From positions 42,547,001 to 42,611,000 of the forward strand of contig NC_080560.1 in the NCBI RefSeq assembly GCF_030253575.1: DNA of 64,000 nt, written 5' to 3'. A model generated the notes under the pieces. It did no database searches. It was given only the letters and a program-made list of their open reading frames with translations, and had not been told where the DNA came from. This DNA is from Rhododendron vialii (lineage: Eukaryota; Streptophyta; Magnoliopsida; Ericales; Ericaceae). Numbering within the stretch: the stretch's first letter is position 1; each line of letters begins with the position of its first letter. Positions 44,740 through 56,404 of this stretch are shown here, in pieces. The translations under genes and the position numbers were made by a program.

Positions 44740-46244
44740 TTATGCCAAACTTGACTGCTTACTGAAAACTGACAAGTAATCGCCCAATGTCCTCTCATCC
44801 CGGGGACCTCTGATCACCACCGGATTCTCATTCGAAACAGACGCGATTCGACGTGGTGGCGACCGAGGCGGGGACGCGTGGAACATGGCAGCTTCCATCA
44901 CTTCTCGCCGGACGTTTTCTTGATCTTGCAACAAACATTGTGCGCGTAACGCGGTTATGTACAAGCCGGCGGCAAGGAAAACGGTGACGAGACTAAAAAC
45001 TCCGGCAGCGGAGAAAACGCCCTGATTAAGTACGAGGCAACTGGGTCTTGGTGTGGAGTAGTCTTTGAGATGGCCTGATTCGATGCTTAGTGCTATTAGC
45101 AACAAGATCTCTCCAACTGCAAATGACATCCTGTGAACAATGAAAAGGTGATTCACATGTTGGTATTCCACCATATTGAATTTGTGTAATTTATCCTTGA
45201 CCAAACTTACGGACACAAATGTGTTCGGAGCCGTTAAATGGATGCCAACCCCACATGATGCATGTAAGACTCACACACACTGAACGACTATGAACACATT
45301 ACACATCTGTACAAAATTGATTTTGCAAACAATAGGACTTAGATAGTGTGGGGCTAGGTGTGTTAATTAATTGTGCATTTGGTAGTGAAGAATTCAAGCA
45401 AAATTAAAATTCCTGAGGCAATTGGAATTTTGTGCAAACGAAAGGACTTTCAGAATAAGGATGCAATGAACTCTGCGATTACCAAGTTGTGATGAAGAAA
45501 AATCCGGCTTGCCATGTGAGCGTTTGGGTAGTGGCAGAGTCAGGATCCCAAATAACTGAAGCTGGAGGTGGTGATTTACTCACAGCCACCATCAGATACA
45601 CATGAGCCACCACCATGGCAATCGCCAGACCCAAAAATGCCCCAGTGGCGCACAGCAACGGTGTCTTCCCGCTACCGCTATACGTGCATTCGTATCTCTT
45701 TCCTTTCCCTTCGTCACCTGTGGTCACCCATGTCGCCTGCAACATTATCACCCACATTAAAAACATAAAGAAAACAGCACTGGTTTATAAGAAAAGAGAC
45801 ATAAGCCCAAACCGCAAGAATGGGTTCACTAGTTCACCATTTAATGGTAATTCAACACATTAGTCACTTCCGTACCGAACTTCAAGAGGCTTTGATATCA
45901 CCCGATGCTGTTCTCTAGAAAGAGGCGGTTAATGGTGAGATGGAATCGCTAATGTCCAATAAAACTTAACAATCATTTTTCAGTTTACAAGGGTAGGCGT
46001 TTATGCTGAACGGGTAGACGTATCGACACGCACTTTCTAAGGCATTCGTTCCTGCTTACTGATGTGAATTATAGTTATTCACGTGAGAAAGAATTACCTC
46101 AGTGCGGGTAGCTTCGGCTATGAGACAGAGGATGAAACACAATAGGCCAAACAGTATCGACAAGACAATGATAAACGCACCGGTCTTGCTGCCCAAATCC
46201 GTGCTCCGACGACTTGGTGCAAGATCAGCATGTGTCACCGCCAT
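44740..46244 (-). CDS. DUF1218 membrane protein (VCC/MWL-like)
   Basis: Three exons on the minus strand, 46098-46244, 45483-45736 and 44740-45130 (792 bp, 263 aa). Four hydrophobic helices are visible: about residues 23-42 (FIIVLSILFGLLCFILCLI), 78-99, 126-149 and 170-193. The WQAGFFFITTW-MSFAVGEILLLIALSIESGHL block and the Cys in the first loop (YECTYSGSG) are characteristic of DUF1218 proteins. Some Arabidopsis members (VCC, MWL1/2) affect vein patterning or wall lignin; a role here is only inferred. The last 60 residues are a cytosol-type Arg/Ser/Pro-rich tail (FHASPPRSPPRR). Splice junctions all keep frame, including TG|G for Trp at the exon 2/3 join. Start: first ATG of exon 1, no better upstream one. 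Confidence 0.93.
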
Positions 46245-47220
46245 TGTCGATGAAGCGAAAAAGGAGTTGTGCAGAGGATCAGCATGAATCGGAGAAGAGG
46301 ATTTTGTGGCTCTTTAAAAATTTTCCCACCAGAGGGAGAGAAAGAGAGGGTTTTAGAATTGCTTGGAACAAAGATTGCTTAAAGGCAAGAGATTCCCAGG
46401 GCATCGGACTAGTAAATTCCTAAACAAGGACGGCTTTTGGTTATATTTTGCTTGCTTTTCAAGGTGCCTTGAGGATCGAACAAAAAAGAGATTTTCTTGG
46501 TTTGTTAATTGTTGATTGATAAAGGCAGTCTTTATTCCAGGCAATACAGATACTTTAGACAATGTTGTAGTCTAAGTGTGGTTGATACAGGAATGGCCTA
46601 GTACTGCTTGATTCAAAAGTTTACCCACAAGCTTACTGCAGGATTCACACATGTACAGGGTCATCGAAAATGTCTACAGGACAGTGTTTCCACGAGAACT
46701 TCTACCAAATTACGTGGCGAAAAATTTTACGGGCGAGATAGTCACACACATTTTTGTTGGGTTGTTGGAAGAAAAGGAATGATGCACATGATGTGTGTTA
46801 GTAGCGGTAACTCAGCGGCCGGGTACCACGTAAGCAATGTCACGTGCTCCTTTGAAAATATACAATAGTTAGTCTAGTATAGGTCACTGTACATGGTACC
46901 CCACATCATTTACGAACCAACACATGATCATCGGTTCGTTAGTAGATCCAACTTTTGAGTCACAAACAGTTATATGGAATAAAACGTTTGAGCTACAGTC
47001 GTCCAAATATTTTGAGTTATGCTATTAGGATCTTCATAAGTTAGGACCCGATGTACTGACAGTAGCTACGGATCTCTCCGTATGTTATGTGTCAACTAAT
47101 GATTGATGTACATTTGGAACCAAGAATCATTTTTCAAAACGCACTCACATCACATTGATGTGGGTTCGTACACTTAGTCTTAGGCCCCACATCAACGTCC
47201 GGTGAAGGAGGAGACATTTC
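46245..47220. other. Upstream region of the DUF1218 gene, then no gene seen
   Basis: The first about 300 bases are leader and promoter side of the DUF1218 gene. A GGTACCACGT/GTCACGTGC pair near 46822-46850 again carries CACGTG-like cores. No coding signal. Confidence 0.45.
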
Positions 47221-47398
47221 GACCCCGTTCATTTTAGGGTTTTGGATTTTAGATTCTAATCATTATCCTATTTCTCTCCATACATTATTTTCATTTTTCT
47301 CTTTATCTCTCTGCAATCATTACCCATATTTCTAATCATTACTTTATTTCTTTTTGCACTCATTACCTATAAATCCAAAATCTCAAAACGAACGGGGC
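47221..47398. mobile_element. Small MITE, about 178 bp
   Basis: CCCCGTTCATTTTAGGGTTTTGGATTT at the left inverts AAATCCAAAATCTCAAAACGAACGGGG at the right. The pyrimidine-rich centre holds (A/T)TCATTA words. Relative of the copy at 49117-49260. Confidence 0.65.
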
Positions 47399-48090
47399 CG
47401 GACGGTGTCCCAGGAACACTTGGGCAATTTTTTTCCAGTTACCTGGGCATATCATGATGAAAGTACTTGGAGAGGGTCATACGCTAGTGCAGTTAATTTC
47501 CATGTACTTGGGGCTCTACTACTGAGCATAGAGTACATGAATGAATTGATGGTACAAATCTCACAACAAAGGACATATATAGATGGGGCAACTGATGAAG
47601 TTAAGGGACCACAAAAAGCTGGGAATTCACCTAAAATTTGATGTTTTAACACAATAAGGCATAATGGGTGAAGAAAACTTAGAAAAAAAGGTTTTAATAA
47701 CTGCTAGGGGATAAGAACTAAAGAACTAACTACAGAATGTCAGGTTGCTCATTGTGGCCCTGCTCGTTTGGTCACTCAACAACATTAACAACAACAACAA
47801 CAATGGTACAAGTATAGTATGATTCTCGCATAATCATATTCGGTAATGATCTAGAACTCGGGTTATAGGAATTGTCGATGTTATCACCGGACCTTGTCGA
47901 GACGAATGAAGTAAGGTGAAGGTGTCGGTGAAGCGTGTGCAGTGACATGCATTAGCAACTTTGAATATTCGATGTACGGACGCATTGTAAAAGCAAACAA
48001 TGCACTAATGCAGTATAAACAGGGTATCTCTATTCTGTTGCATATCTGCTTTCCCCACTTAATGGTAGGCCAAAGGCAGAAAGTGAACCT
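47399..48090. other. Intergenic, no gene seen
   Basis: AT-rich with an (AAC)n short run at 47785-47805. Nothing coding. Confidence 0.45.
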
Positions 48091-48093
48091 GTA

Positions 48094-48486
48094 ATGGTGC
48101 TGCCATTTTCAAAAAATCCTGTGCTTTTCTTGCAAGTTCAAAAATTGTTTTCTCATCTTATCAAATGTAAGCACAACATTATGGAAAAAGGAACAATTAA
48201 GTCAATACCAATCTTCTTTTTCAAGCTTTTGGATTCGAAGGACAAAAAGATGGATAATTTCTTGGGTGCATCTTTGTTTTCTTCAAACAAACGAAAACTA
48301 TTTAACTTTTTCCCATGGACAAGAATTTTGCAAGGAGCTACTACATCCATTCACCCTAAATCTATGCCAAGATTAATGTTGTTTACAGTAACCCATACAA
48401 AATTGATTCCAGCATTTTTTCAACCAGCAGCAGCCTTGCATGAACTTAAATTCTTCAATATTTATGCTATTTTATCTCAATTATAA
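48094..48486 (+). other. Unexplained 130-codon open frame
   Basis: Open frame, ATG to stop, with Lys/Phe/Leu-rich AT-biased composition. No domain, signal peptide or relative recognised. No splice sites or neighbours support it, and the minus strand is open for part of the same stretch. It may be a chance ORF or a relic of a repeat. Confidence 0.15.
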
Positions 48487-48489
48487 ATT

Positions 48490-49110
48490 TTCCTTTTCGA
48501 ATCATCTTTCTATTACTTATCTCGGGTTCAATCCACATCCGATTTAGTGGTTTCAAAGAAGATCAATGTCACCGTTGACGATGCATGTCTCAGAGCTTAT
48601 TTTTTTACTCGAAAACTCGAACAATTAAGTTTTACAAAAATAAACGGATCTAATCATCGAAATAGAAGTAGAATCCGGTTTGGGGCCCTACATAGTGGCT
48701 AGTGTACACCAACTTTATAGGTAGGTAAAAGCAGAGGAACATCGATCCTTTTTATGAGGGTGAATAGCACTCTCACAACGACAAAATATTTATTGCCCCC
48801 CCGAAGGATCTTACAGATATGCACATGATCTCATAGTTCCAAGTTTTGAGTTGATGCATATTACTGTTAGGCTACGAACAAAATAAGCACATTGCACCAA
48901 GAATAAAGATCAATCCGAATAAGAAAGCATGGCATGAAAATTTACGTGATCGGTGATTCGACTAGACTGTCTACATCCACGGCTCATTCCAACTTTTGAA
49001 CATTTCAACATGTCCTTGAACGAAGACTAACGATGTATATGTGGTAAGGTTTGCAAACAACGATGTGGGATCTTTGAGTCGAGTACTAATAAAGTTTTTC
49101 AAACCCAAAA
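48490..49110. other. Intergenic, no gene seen
   Basis: AT-rich. No coding or RNA signal. Confidence 0.45.
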
Positions 49111-49116
49111 GCTATG

Positions 49117-49260
49117 ACCTTGTTCGTTTTGGTATTTGGATTTTAGATTTTGAGTGGAGAGAGATAGAGAGAGAAATGAGAGTAATGATTGAGAAAAAAC
49201 TTATTGGGGACCGTGCGCTGAGAGAAAGTCCAAAACCCAAATACCAAACCGAACAAGGTT
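49117..49260. mobile_element. Small MITE, about 144 bp
   Basis: ACCTTGTTCGTTTTGGTATTTGG at the left inverts CCAAATACCAAACCGAACAAGGT at the right with few mismatches. The GA-rich centre includes GAGAGAGATAGAGAGAGA. Confidence 0.75.
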
Positions 49261-51059
49261 TGACCTTGTACCATAACCCATAACTCACAACCCGAAGAGG
49301 TTGGTTGAGTATGCATGGCCACAGGTAGCGGATTTATTCACCCAAACTAGTAGGTTACACTACAGCCGCAAACAGGTAGCCGGTAGGGGATTCGCAGCAT
49401 TTGCTCTCCCCAAACTTGCACGTCCTACTTCTATCGTCGGCAAAAAAAAAACTACTTGAACCCTTGGAGATATGTCTGGCTTTTACCTTCAGAGCCTCGG
49501 ATTAGTTAAAATGAGTACAAGCTAGTCCGGACTGTCGATTTATATATAAAAAGAAACTATCATCTCCATGCATGAACCATGGTACAAATATGAAGCACAT
49601 GAACCAAATAAGTTCAATCAAGTAAGTACATTAAAACAGGGCTCCCAAGTGGGAAACATGCATAAGCTAGATCCAAACAAAGTGACATGTCCAGCTTTTG
49701 TTTTAGCTGACTTCTTTCACCATATCAAACAATACTTCTCACACTTATTTCGAATTTTTTTTTTTACAACTTTTTGTTTAGCTTTTTGTCATAATTTATG
49801 GGGTTAATCGTTCGTCTCGACAAGATGAATTGGAAAAGTATAAAATTATGGACCGATGTTGAAAAAATTCAAATAATTAAAATGGCACTTTAGACAAATA
49901 AGATGCTTTTTGATAATTTTTTCGATTTTAATAAACTTTTTTTCCATTTTCTGTCATAATTTTTACTTTTTAGACTCCTCCCACCTAGGTGGATGATTAA
50001 TTCAAAAAATATGACACGAATCTACTAAAAATTCAAAAAAGACAAACAAAATACACAAAACGAAGAAGAAAAATAAATTTACATCACATGTTGGAGATGG
50101 GGCCCTCCAGCAGGATGTGGTGCCCTCCAATTGGATTTATCAGCCTGGATGGAATTGTTGATTTCGTTTGGTTCGTTTGTTTATGGCAAAAAAGTTCTAT
50201 GATTGATTGGGCAAATCAACAATGATATGATGAACGAAACACATTTTTGTTTTATAAGTTTATTCTTAAAACCATCGGTATAACCTTTTTCCAAGGTAAA
50301 AAGTTCACGTGTAAGTGCTAATGTCCGATCAATCTTATTTCAGCAAGGATGACAAACTCGACGACCGAATGAACAATTCAGATCACACTAACAAGTTCGG
50401 GATGGGGACAAATCGAAGGGCAGCCATGGCCCATGACAAGTCCATTTACATATAAGAAAAGGAGTAAGTGATGGACCAATCCCTTCGATTCTGCAATCTT
50501 TTGATGTTACTCTCGACACAACTATGTCTAAATTTGGCTCAAGATTGATCCACCACTTTTGGTGGCTAATTCGACTATCGAAAAACCTGTATAGATAGTA
50601 TAGTATTGTGTTGTGACAAATAGCACAATCGAGAAGTACTAGAAAACAGAGCAATCAAACAAGATGTAATAACGATTTAAGGGCACCAGGTCTGGTTACA
50701 TACTTTTATACGATTTTGCGGATGAAAGTACAAACAGAGGTATAGAGGGGATCTGTACAGGCGATTTGACCTCCGATTTATATGGTTTGGCTTTAAGTCT
50801 ACGGAAGTTGCGATTAAAAAAAGAGAATACTTTGTAATGAGTCAAGTCTCTCACATGATTAAATCTAAAGCCCCAGAACCTCTTTTTACAGAAAACTATA
50901 GAATACGAACCAGGTTGGAAGGCAGATAATGCTAGCAAATGGGTCGGCTTTGTGGTCATGAATGAAATGAATTATGAACATCAAACCGATGGAATTTGAA
51001 ACATGGTTGAGCCCTTAGTCCCATAATTCTTCACTAGGTCACCAGGGTCTTCTGTTTCT
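49261..51059. other. Intergenic, no gene seen
   Basis: AT-rich, several poly-T runs. Short ORFs only on either strand. Confidence 0.45.
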
Positions 51060-51150
51060 TTTTATTTTATTTTTATCAGAAAAGAAAGTACCATTATATT
51101 GATAATATCAAAACAATAGAACATTACAAAACAGAGTGAGAGAAACTAGC
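51060..51150 (-). mobile_element. Short antisense LINE-like 3' tail
   Basis: Minus strand ends ...ATTATCAATATAATGGTACTTTC and then an A-rich tail (TTTTTATTTTATTTTT on plus), the style of plant LINE ends. Very short. Confidence 0.35.
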
Positions 51151-51966
51151 TAGGGTCTTCCGTTGGCACTCTCAAACCTCGCCTTGTCGAATTTTAGTGT
51201 TCTAAAATAATTTTAAAAGACGCTTTCACGCTTCCACTCTTACTCACGCACGTGCATTCAGATTATGTGACTTAAGTTGAGCCTCCACCTCTAGAGAGTT
51301 TCTCACCTTTTATCTTGTTCTCAATTGTTGGAGAAGGAAATGTCTTTGTTGTCTTAGCCTTCTAGCCACTACATTGAATCATGATCATGCCTTAAAAGAA
51401 AATAAAGCATAAATGATATGCTATGCCCTACAGATAATTTCGAATCCAGGCTTAGAAATCCATAAAACTATTCCTTGTTGTCATTGAATGTAGCTAAGCT
51501 TCCACACACACAAAAAAAAAAAAAGTCTGAAAACTGTCCCCTAAGCTTTGTCATTATCCTAGGGAATTAAGGGTTTTGCAATTTTTTTTTTCCAAATTGA
51601 TTAGTTGTGGTCAAGGATTCTGAGGCGCCACGCGACCATATCCCAAGAGCACCTAATTATTTTCCAAACTGGCAAGGGAGAGAGTTTGAGCTAGTTTGGC
51701 GGAAAGATCCTTCCCCATGTTAATTAGGATAGAAATTGTAGGTATAGATCGATGATATATTCATATACCGGATTTGGTCAATACAAACATGTATCTGGCT
51801 ATCTGCTAGTATGGTACGAAATTCAAAATCTTACTCGAGCAGTTCTTCAAATAAAATTAAAAAAGAACGGTTCGAATACCGACTAGGGGGGCCATGCACT
51901 GGTTTATGGGTCATATTATTTGTGCAAAGTACTTGATTGCACGGTAGACAATGACCTTTTTAATAG

Positions 51967-52532
51967 GGGCAAATTTTCGTAGTCGTCCCTGTAGTTTTAC
52001 GGTTGTCTCACTTTCGTCCTTCTAGTTTCAAAGTGCTCCAATTTCGTTTCTGTAGTTTGTTTTACGTTCCAAATTGGTAAAATCGTTAACACCGTTAACG
52101 AAACTAACGGAAAACAAAAAGTGTTCCAATTTTCAATCCGTTTGAACCGGTGCAAATATCTTATTTTTCTGATCATTTTATCTTAAATGGTCACAATGGA
52201 TTTTTGGCTCTAAGGCTTTTCAATGAGTATCCTAAGAGAGCCTTGAAACTAAATAAGAAGTCTTCGGGTGCTTGTTGAAAGGCCTTAGAGCCAAAAATTC
52301 ATTACGACCATTTAGGATAAAATGATCAAAAAAATAAGACCTTCGCACCGGTTCAAACGGATTGAAAATTGGAACACATTTTTTTTTTCCGTTAGTTTCG
52401 TTAACGGTGTTAACGATTTTACCAATTTGGAATGAAAAACAAACTACAGGGACGAAATTGGAGCACTTTGAAACTAGAGGGACGAAAGTGAGACAACCGT
52501 AAAACTACATGGATGACTACGAAAATTTGCCC
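51967..52532. mobile_element. Foldback Mutator-like MITE, 566 bp, perfect 9-bp TSD
   Basis: TTTTAATAG lies at 51958-51966 and at 52533-52541. The ends GGGCAAATTTTCGTAGTCGT and its inverse match perfectly over the first 18 bases. Arms of about 250 bases pair along nearly the whole element (for example CAATTTTCAATCCGTTTGAACC against its inverse), leaving a loop of about 60-70 bases around 52225-52285. No ORF. Confidence 0.9.
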
Positions 52533-52739
52533 TTTTAATAGTGCCAAATCCCGTTTCTGCCTATCAAATTCACTCATTACAAAGAGCCTAAAAAATTTGC
52601 AGTACTCTTCTAGGCGTGATTTGCTACAGAAGGAAAAAGGATTATTGGAAATGGATAAGCTATAGGGAGGGAAAAGACTTGTCCTTTGACACTTTGGATG
52701 GCTCTTAAGGTTTTGAAGCTATATTGAGAAACCACTGCA

Positions 52740-52911
52740 AGAACAATTGGTCGTCTCTTTTTCCTCTTTAGTGGAGGCCTCGATTCGAGCCCACGAGGGG
52801 CAGGCTCTGGGGGTTAAGGTTATGGATAGTCTTTGGACTTCTTTGTCTAACTCTAACACACCACTAACCCCCGCTAATATATACAATATTGTCAAAAAAA
52901 AAAAAAAAAGT
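52740..52911 (+). mobile_element. SINE with poly-A tail
   Basis: B-box-like CTCGATTCGAGCCCACGAGG, then CTCTGGGGGTTAAGGTTATGG and CTAACTCTAACACACC, ending in a 16-base poly-A run (52896-52911). The 3' part differs from the other SINEs in this window, so it is a second family. Confidence 0.55.
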
Positions 52912-53715
52912 TTTGAAGTTATAGCCTAGAGAAGAAGTTAAATTTAGATAGCTTGGATGGTAATAGACATATGTATTATATGGTCATCATTGTAGGAGAC
53001 CAGAAAGATTGTATTACAGATCTTCAGCAGGTGGATGCACCCTAAGCTATAGCTGATAGGAACCTACAAAATTTTTGTATCCTAGTCCGTGTGTATATGT
53101 TGATGTGCAGTATTGGAGTTTTTGTTTTTGATAATCAAGTATCCGGATCATCATACGCTCAAATTGGCTAATCTTGGAGATTGAATCCCACCGTCACGCT
53201 AGTGGGGTGCAATATTGATGAGTTACACCATTGATCTATTGTTTGACACAATTCGAAAACAAGCCCCTTAGCCCTGATTGGATGCCACTAAAACACCCCT
53301 CCTTAGCTCATCCTCCCGGATTAGGGTTTGAAGTGACAGCTTTGGCTTGCTTTGGATGCCATGCATTCACTAGCTCGTGTTAGTGATGATGTTCGAAATC
53401 GACATGTTGATTACAGTTCAAATCTTTTTACCAATGCAAAATAAAATAAGGGACCAAAGTAAGATTTGGAATTTGGTGAGGGAATAGGACAAAAAAAACA
53501 TGAAATTTTGACAGAAGTTCAAAAGCGTAATTAACCCTTCCCAAAAGGAAAAGAATGAAGATGGGTGTCCAAGGGCATTGAATTCTTGTAAAAAGTTTTT
53601 TACAACTAATCTTTAATTCTTGAGAAACTTTTCTTGAGGACTCGAATGTATAGGCTAGTTGTCATCGCACAAAATCACTTTGCCATGCTAGATTGCTAGG
53701 TAATGATACTACGTC
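52912..53715. other. Intergenic, no gene seen
   Basis: AT-rich. No coding signal. Confidence 0.45.
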
Positions 53716-53726
53716 ATTTCTTTTTT

Positions 53727-54030
53727 CTAACATGGTATCAGAATTAGGTCTTAGATGACTTCACTTCGCGTGGTCAGGTCTCCTTCGCCTGAGTCAATTG
53801 CCTAATCACCTCATCCTGCATCCGGGCTGCACGTGTTGGATTGCTCGAGTCAAATCTTCTGGTTTCCTCAATTCGTACTTCCATATGCATCCGGATTGCA
53901 CGTGAGGGCGAGTGTTAAACTTAATCTCACATCGCTCATCTGAGCCACCCAAACTTGGTTAATATATTCTAGAGGTTACTTTACATATTGCCAATTAATT
54001 TTAGGTTGGAACCTTCCAAAAAACCTAACA
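53727..54030 (+). mobile_element. 5'-truncated TRIM retrotransposon
   Basis: The last six bases of a first LTR (CTAACA, 53727-53732) run into a clear primer-binding site (TGGTATCAGA, 53733-53742), then about 160 bases, a purine tract (CGTGAGGGCGAG, 53901-53912) and one 118-bp LTR (53913-54030, TGTTAAACTT...CCTAACA). The rest of the first LTR is missing. Different family from the TRIM in CCT2 but the same layout. Confidence 0.75.
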
Positions 54031-54690
54031 CACGCATACAAATGCCGTCATAATAACAAGAGCTTGAGCTTGTTGGTGGTGAGAGTTCAAATAGGGTCCG
54101 GTGTTATCAAATCCCAAGTTAACCTGTTGAGTAATAAGGTAGCTCGCGCAAAGAAATCAGATTGAGCGGGCATTGATAGTCACATGATTGGAGTGCTTTT
54201 AATCACGAAGTTATCGATATTCATTTGAGCTGGTATTTAATTAGCATGAACGTTTAGAGCGACGTGCTTACCAGATGGACGATTCAGATCGAATCAAGCG
54301 AACGGAGTGCGGCCCCTATCCGAACTCGACTTAGGTCACGACACGCACACAATACGGAGTGGGTTTGGGGTTGACAGCAATTGAAAAGCTGCAAGGAATG
54401 AACACCTAGCGGTACTTCTCATTTTCTCTCTCTAGAGATAAAGATGAAAGTTGAATATCCAGAGGGAATCCAGAAGGAGATTTTGAAGATCTAGCTCCTA
54501 ACCTTCTTTTTCGCAGATACACTTTTGTTTTTGGATTTTTGTATATGCCACTATCACATTAATGGGACCAAAATACCCAACAGTGTAAAGCAATATGTAT
54601 CTCTGCCTACATTGTATTTGAGCTTACTTTTTCATCCCAGCGTTCAGGGTATATGTGTCCACAAGCAACAAATTACGTCACTATGTTACA
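54031..54690. other. Intergenic; promoter side of the zinc-finger gene
   Basis: A weak SINE-like piece lies at 54057-54190 (GTGGTGAGAGTTCAAATAGG). No gene. The right end is the upstream region of the C2H2 gene. Confidence 0.4.
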
Positions 54691-54696
54691 CATTCC

Positions 54697-54705
54697 CTAT
54701 AAATA
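54697..54705 (+). promoter_or_regulatory. TATA box of the C2H2 zinc-finger gene
   Basis: CTATAAATA, 83 bases before the ATG at 54788 and the only good TATA box close upstream. This implies a leader of about 50 bases. Confidence 0.65.
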
Positions 54706-54787
54706 CTTGCTTGAGGTACTTCAGGTCATGTGAATTGGCATTGCTCAAAATACACACCTAGAGCGGCAGAGAAAAAACTATCGAGCA

Positions 54788-55255
54788 ATGAAGCTATTCG
54801 GTTTCCCGGTGACCGGCCGCGACGAGTACCCCGTCGCGGCGCCACGAGACGATGACACCAAAAGGTTTTTGTGCCAATACTGTGACCGGGGATTCTCCAA
54901 TTCTCAGGCATTGGGCGGCCATCAAAACGCGCACAAGAAAGAAAGGCAGAGACTGAGGACGGCCCAGTTTGAAAGTTGTCAGCGAAACCAACGGTTCAGA
55001 ATGGTTGTTCCGGTCATCCAATGTCATGCAGCTCGATCAAGACCATTGGTTTGTTCGGATGGACCCACAAGTACTATCGCTGATTCATGTGGCTGCTGTG
55101 TATATACACCACAGACATTGGGAAGGCTATCTCCAAAATCACCTCGTTGGGTCTATGCAGGGCCACGTCAAGCAGCCCAGATGGGCCCTCGTTATGACAT
55201 GGGCCCTTCGCAGTCGCTTACGAGTGATAATGTGGATGTTGATCTCCATCTCTAA
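54788..55255 (+). CDS. Single C2H2 zinc-finger protein with EAR motif (GIS/ZFP5/6/8-like)
   Basis: Single-exon gene, 155 aa. The KLFGFPVTG start is typical of the small plant ZFP group. One plant-type finger, C29-X2-C32-X12-H45-X3-H49, holds the QALGGH signature ([17 protein letters not shown]). The protein ends DVDLHL, an EAR-like DLxL repressor motif that recruits TOPLESS-type co-repressors. This layout fits the GIS/ZFP5/ZFP6/ZFP8 group, which act in gibberellin or cytokinin control of trichomes and root hairs in Arabidopsis; the exact orthologue is not clear. The middle (about 60-145) is low in structure. A second frame (54969-55259) overlaps but is a shadow. Confidence 0.92.
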   Translation: MKLFGFPVTGRDEYPVAAPRDDDTKRFLCQYCDRGFSNSQALGGHQNAHKKERQRLRTAQFESCQRNQRFRMVVPVIQCHAARSRPLVCSDGPTSTIADSCGCCVYTPQTLGRLSPKSPRWVYAGPRQAAQMGPRYDMGPSQSLTSDNVDVDLHL

Positions 55256-55259
55256 CTAG

Positions 55260-56080
55260 TGTGTCATCATCAACCTTAAAATTAGCCACAGTGCATGCAG
55301 AAGACTTAGCTTATGTGTGTATGTTGTTATTTGTTACTGGTAAACTATTATGATAAAGTTAACCAATCAAAAGAAAAAAAAAATTGAGTTACAATTTGTT
55401 TAGAAGCCGTAAGATAGGATCCGTAAGTCACCATAAACAAGACTCGCTTCTTCTCTTTGAAGAACTATTTACTACTCACGTGGTGCCAAACCCTCCTAAT
55501 ATCACATATTGGTATGGGGCTAAAGACCGAAGTGCATGAGATCCCAAATTAATGTGTGGTGGTAGAGAAGACCGTGACACCACGTAACGATAAGCCAGAG
55601 TCCGGTGGCATGAAATAATCTCTCCTTCTCCCTTTACCCCATCCTTTGACTAAGCTGGACTAGAGCATGTTGTCTATCTAATGTCAAAAGAACATGAAAA
55701 AAAGGAAGGAGAGAGAGAGAAAGCGCACTTGTTGATCAATGCCTATCCATCAATTTGTATCCATCAATTTATTCTAAAACAGTCAAATTTCACCCAAAAA
55801 AAGCGGATAGAATTCATAAATTTCAGGATGTCCACACAAACACCTCTCCTTATATCATGGAAAAATTCACAAAAAAGAGAGAGTCTCTTTTGTTCTTTTC
55901 TTCCCATTTCTATGCTTCAATTCCTGTTCTTCTCCTTACAATTAATAAGAACACAATCCCAATTCTTATTTCTTACAAGATTTGTCACCATGTCTATATC
56001 GTAATCTAATACTCTCTCTTTTTCGCTAACACGTATACTCTCTTTCTCTCTCTCCCTTTCCAACGAGAAAGACGAAGGAG
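55260..56080. other. 3' flank of the zinc-finger gene and promoter/leader of the DUF3511 gene
   Basis: No gene. At 56011-56060, CT-rich sense sequence (ACTCTCTCTTTTTC, CTCTCTTTCTCTCTCTCCC) directly precedes the DUF3511 ATG. Small ORFs at 55681-56009 look like chance. Confidence 0.5.
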
Positions 56081-56404
56081 ATGGAGGAAAACCGACCGGC
56101 CTATTGGTCCTACACAGCTAATAAGAGATTTGAGCCGGTTAAAGCCATCAAGACACAAAATCCTAGCCCGGTCTACCATATCCCTGAGCCACCACGCACA
56201 TCATCTAGGGCGATTGCAACCGCCCCAATGTCATCATCGACGTATGCGCTATCGACGTGGCGTGCAGGCGATCGGGAGATCAAGAGAAAGAAGCGAGTCG
56301 CTACGTACAAAGCCTACACCGTGGAAGGCAAAGTGAAGGCTTCGATACGTAGCAGCTTTCGTTGGGTGAAGAACAAGTACTCCTCGCTAGTACATGGTTG
56401 TTAG
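56081..56404 (+). CDS. DUF3511 family protein
   Basis: Single-exon gene for a 107-residue basic protein. The conserved DUF3511 block occupies about residues 61-105: DREIKRKKRVATYKAYTVEG, then KVKASIRSSFRWVKNKYSSL. This is a plant-specific domain of unknown function, usually at the C-terminus of 80-120 aa proteins. The first 60 residues are poorly conserved and Ser/Pro/Thr-rich. The ATG is in a good context (GGAGATGGAGG). No signal peptide or membrane helix. Function is unknown. Confidence 0.88.
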   Translation: MEENRPAYWSYTANKRFEPVKAIKTQNPSPVYHIPEPPRTSSRAIATAPMSSSTYALSTWRAGDREIKRKKRVATYKAYTVEGKVKASIRSSFRWVKNKYSSLVHGC

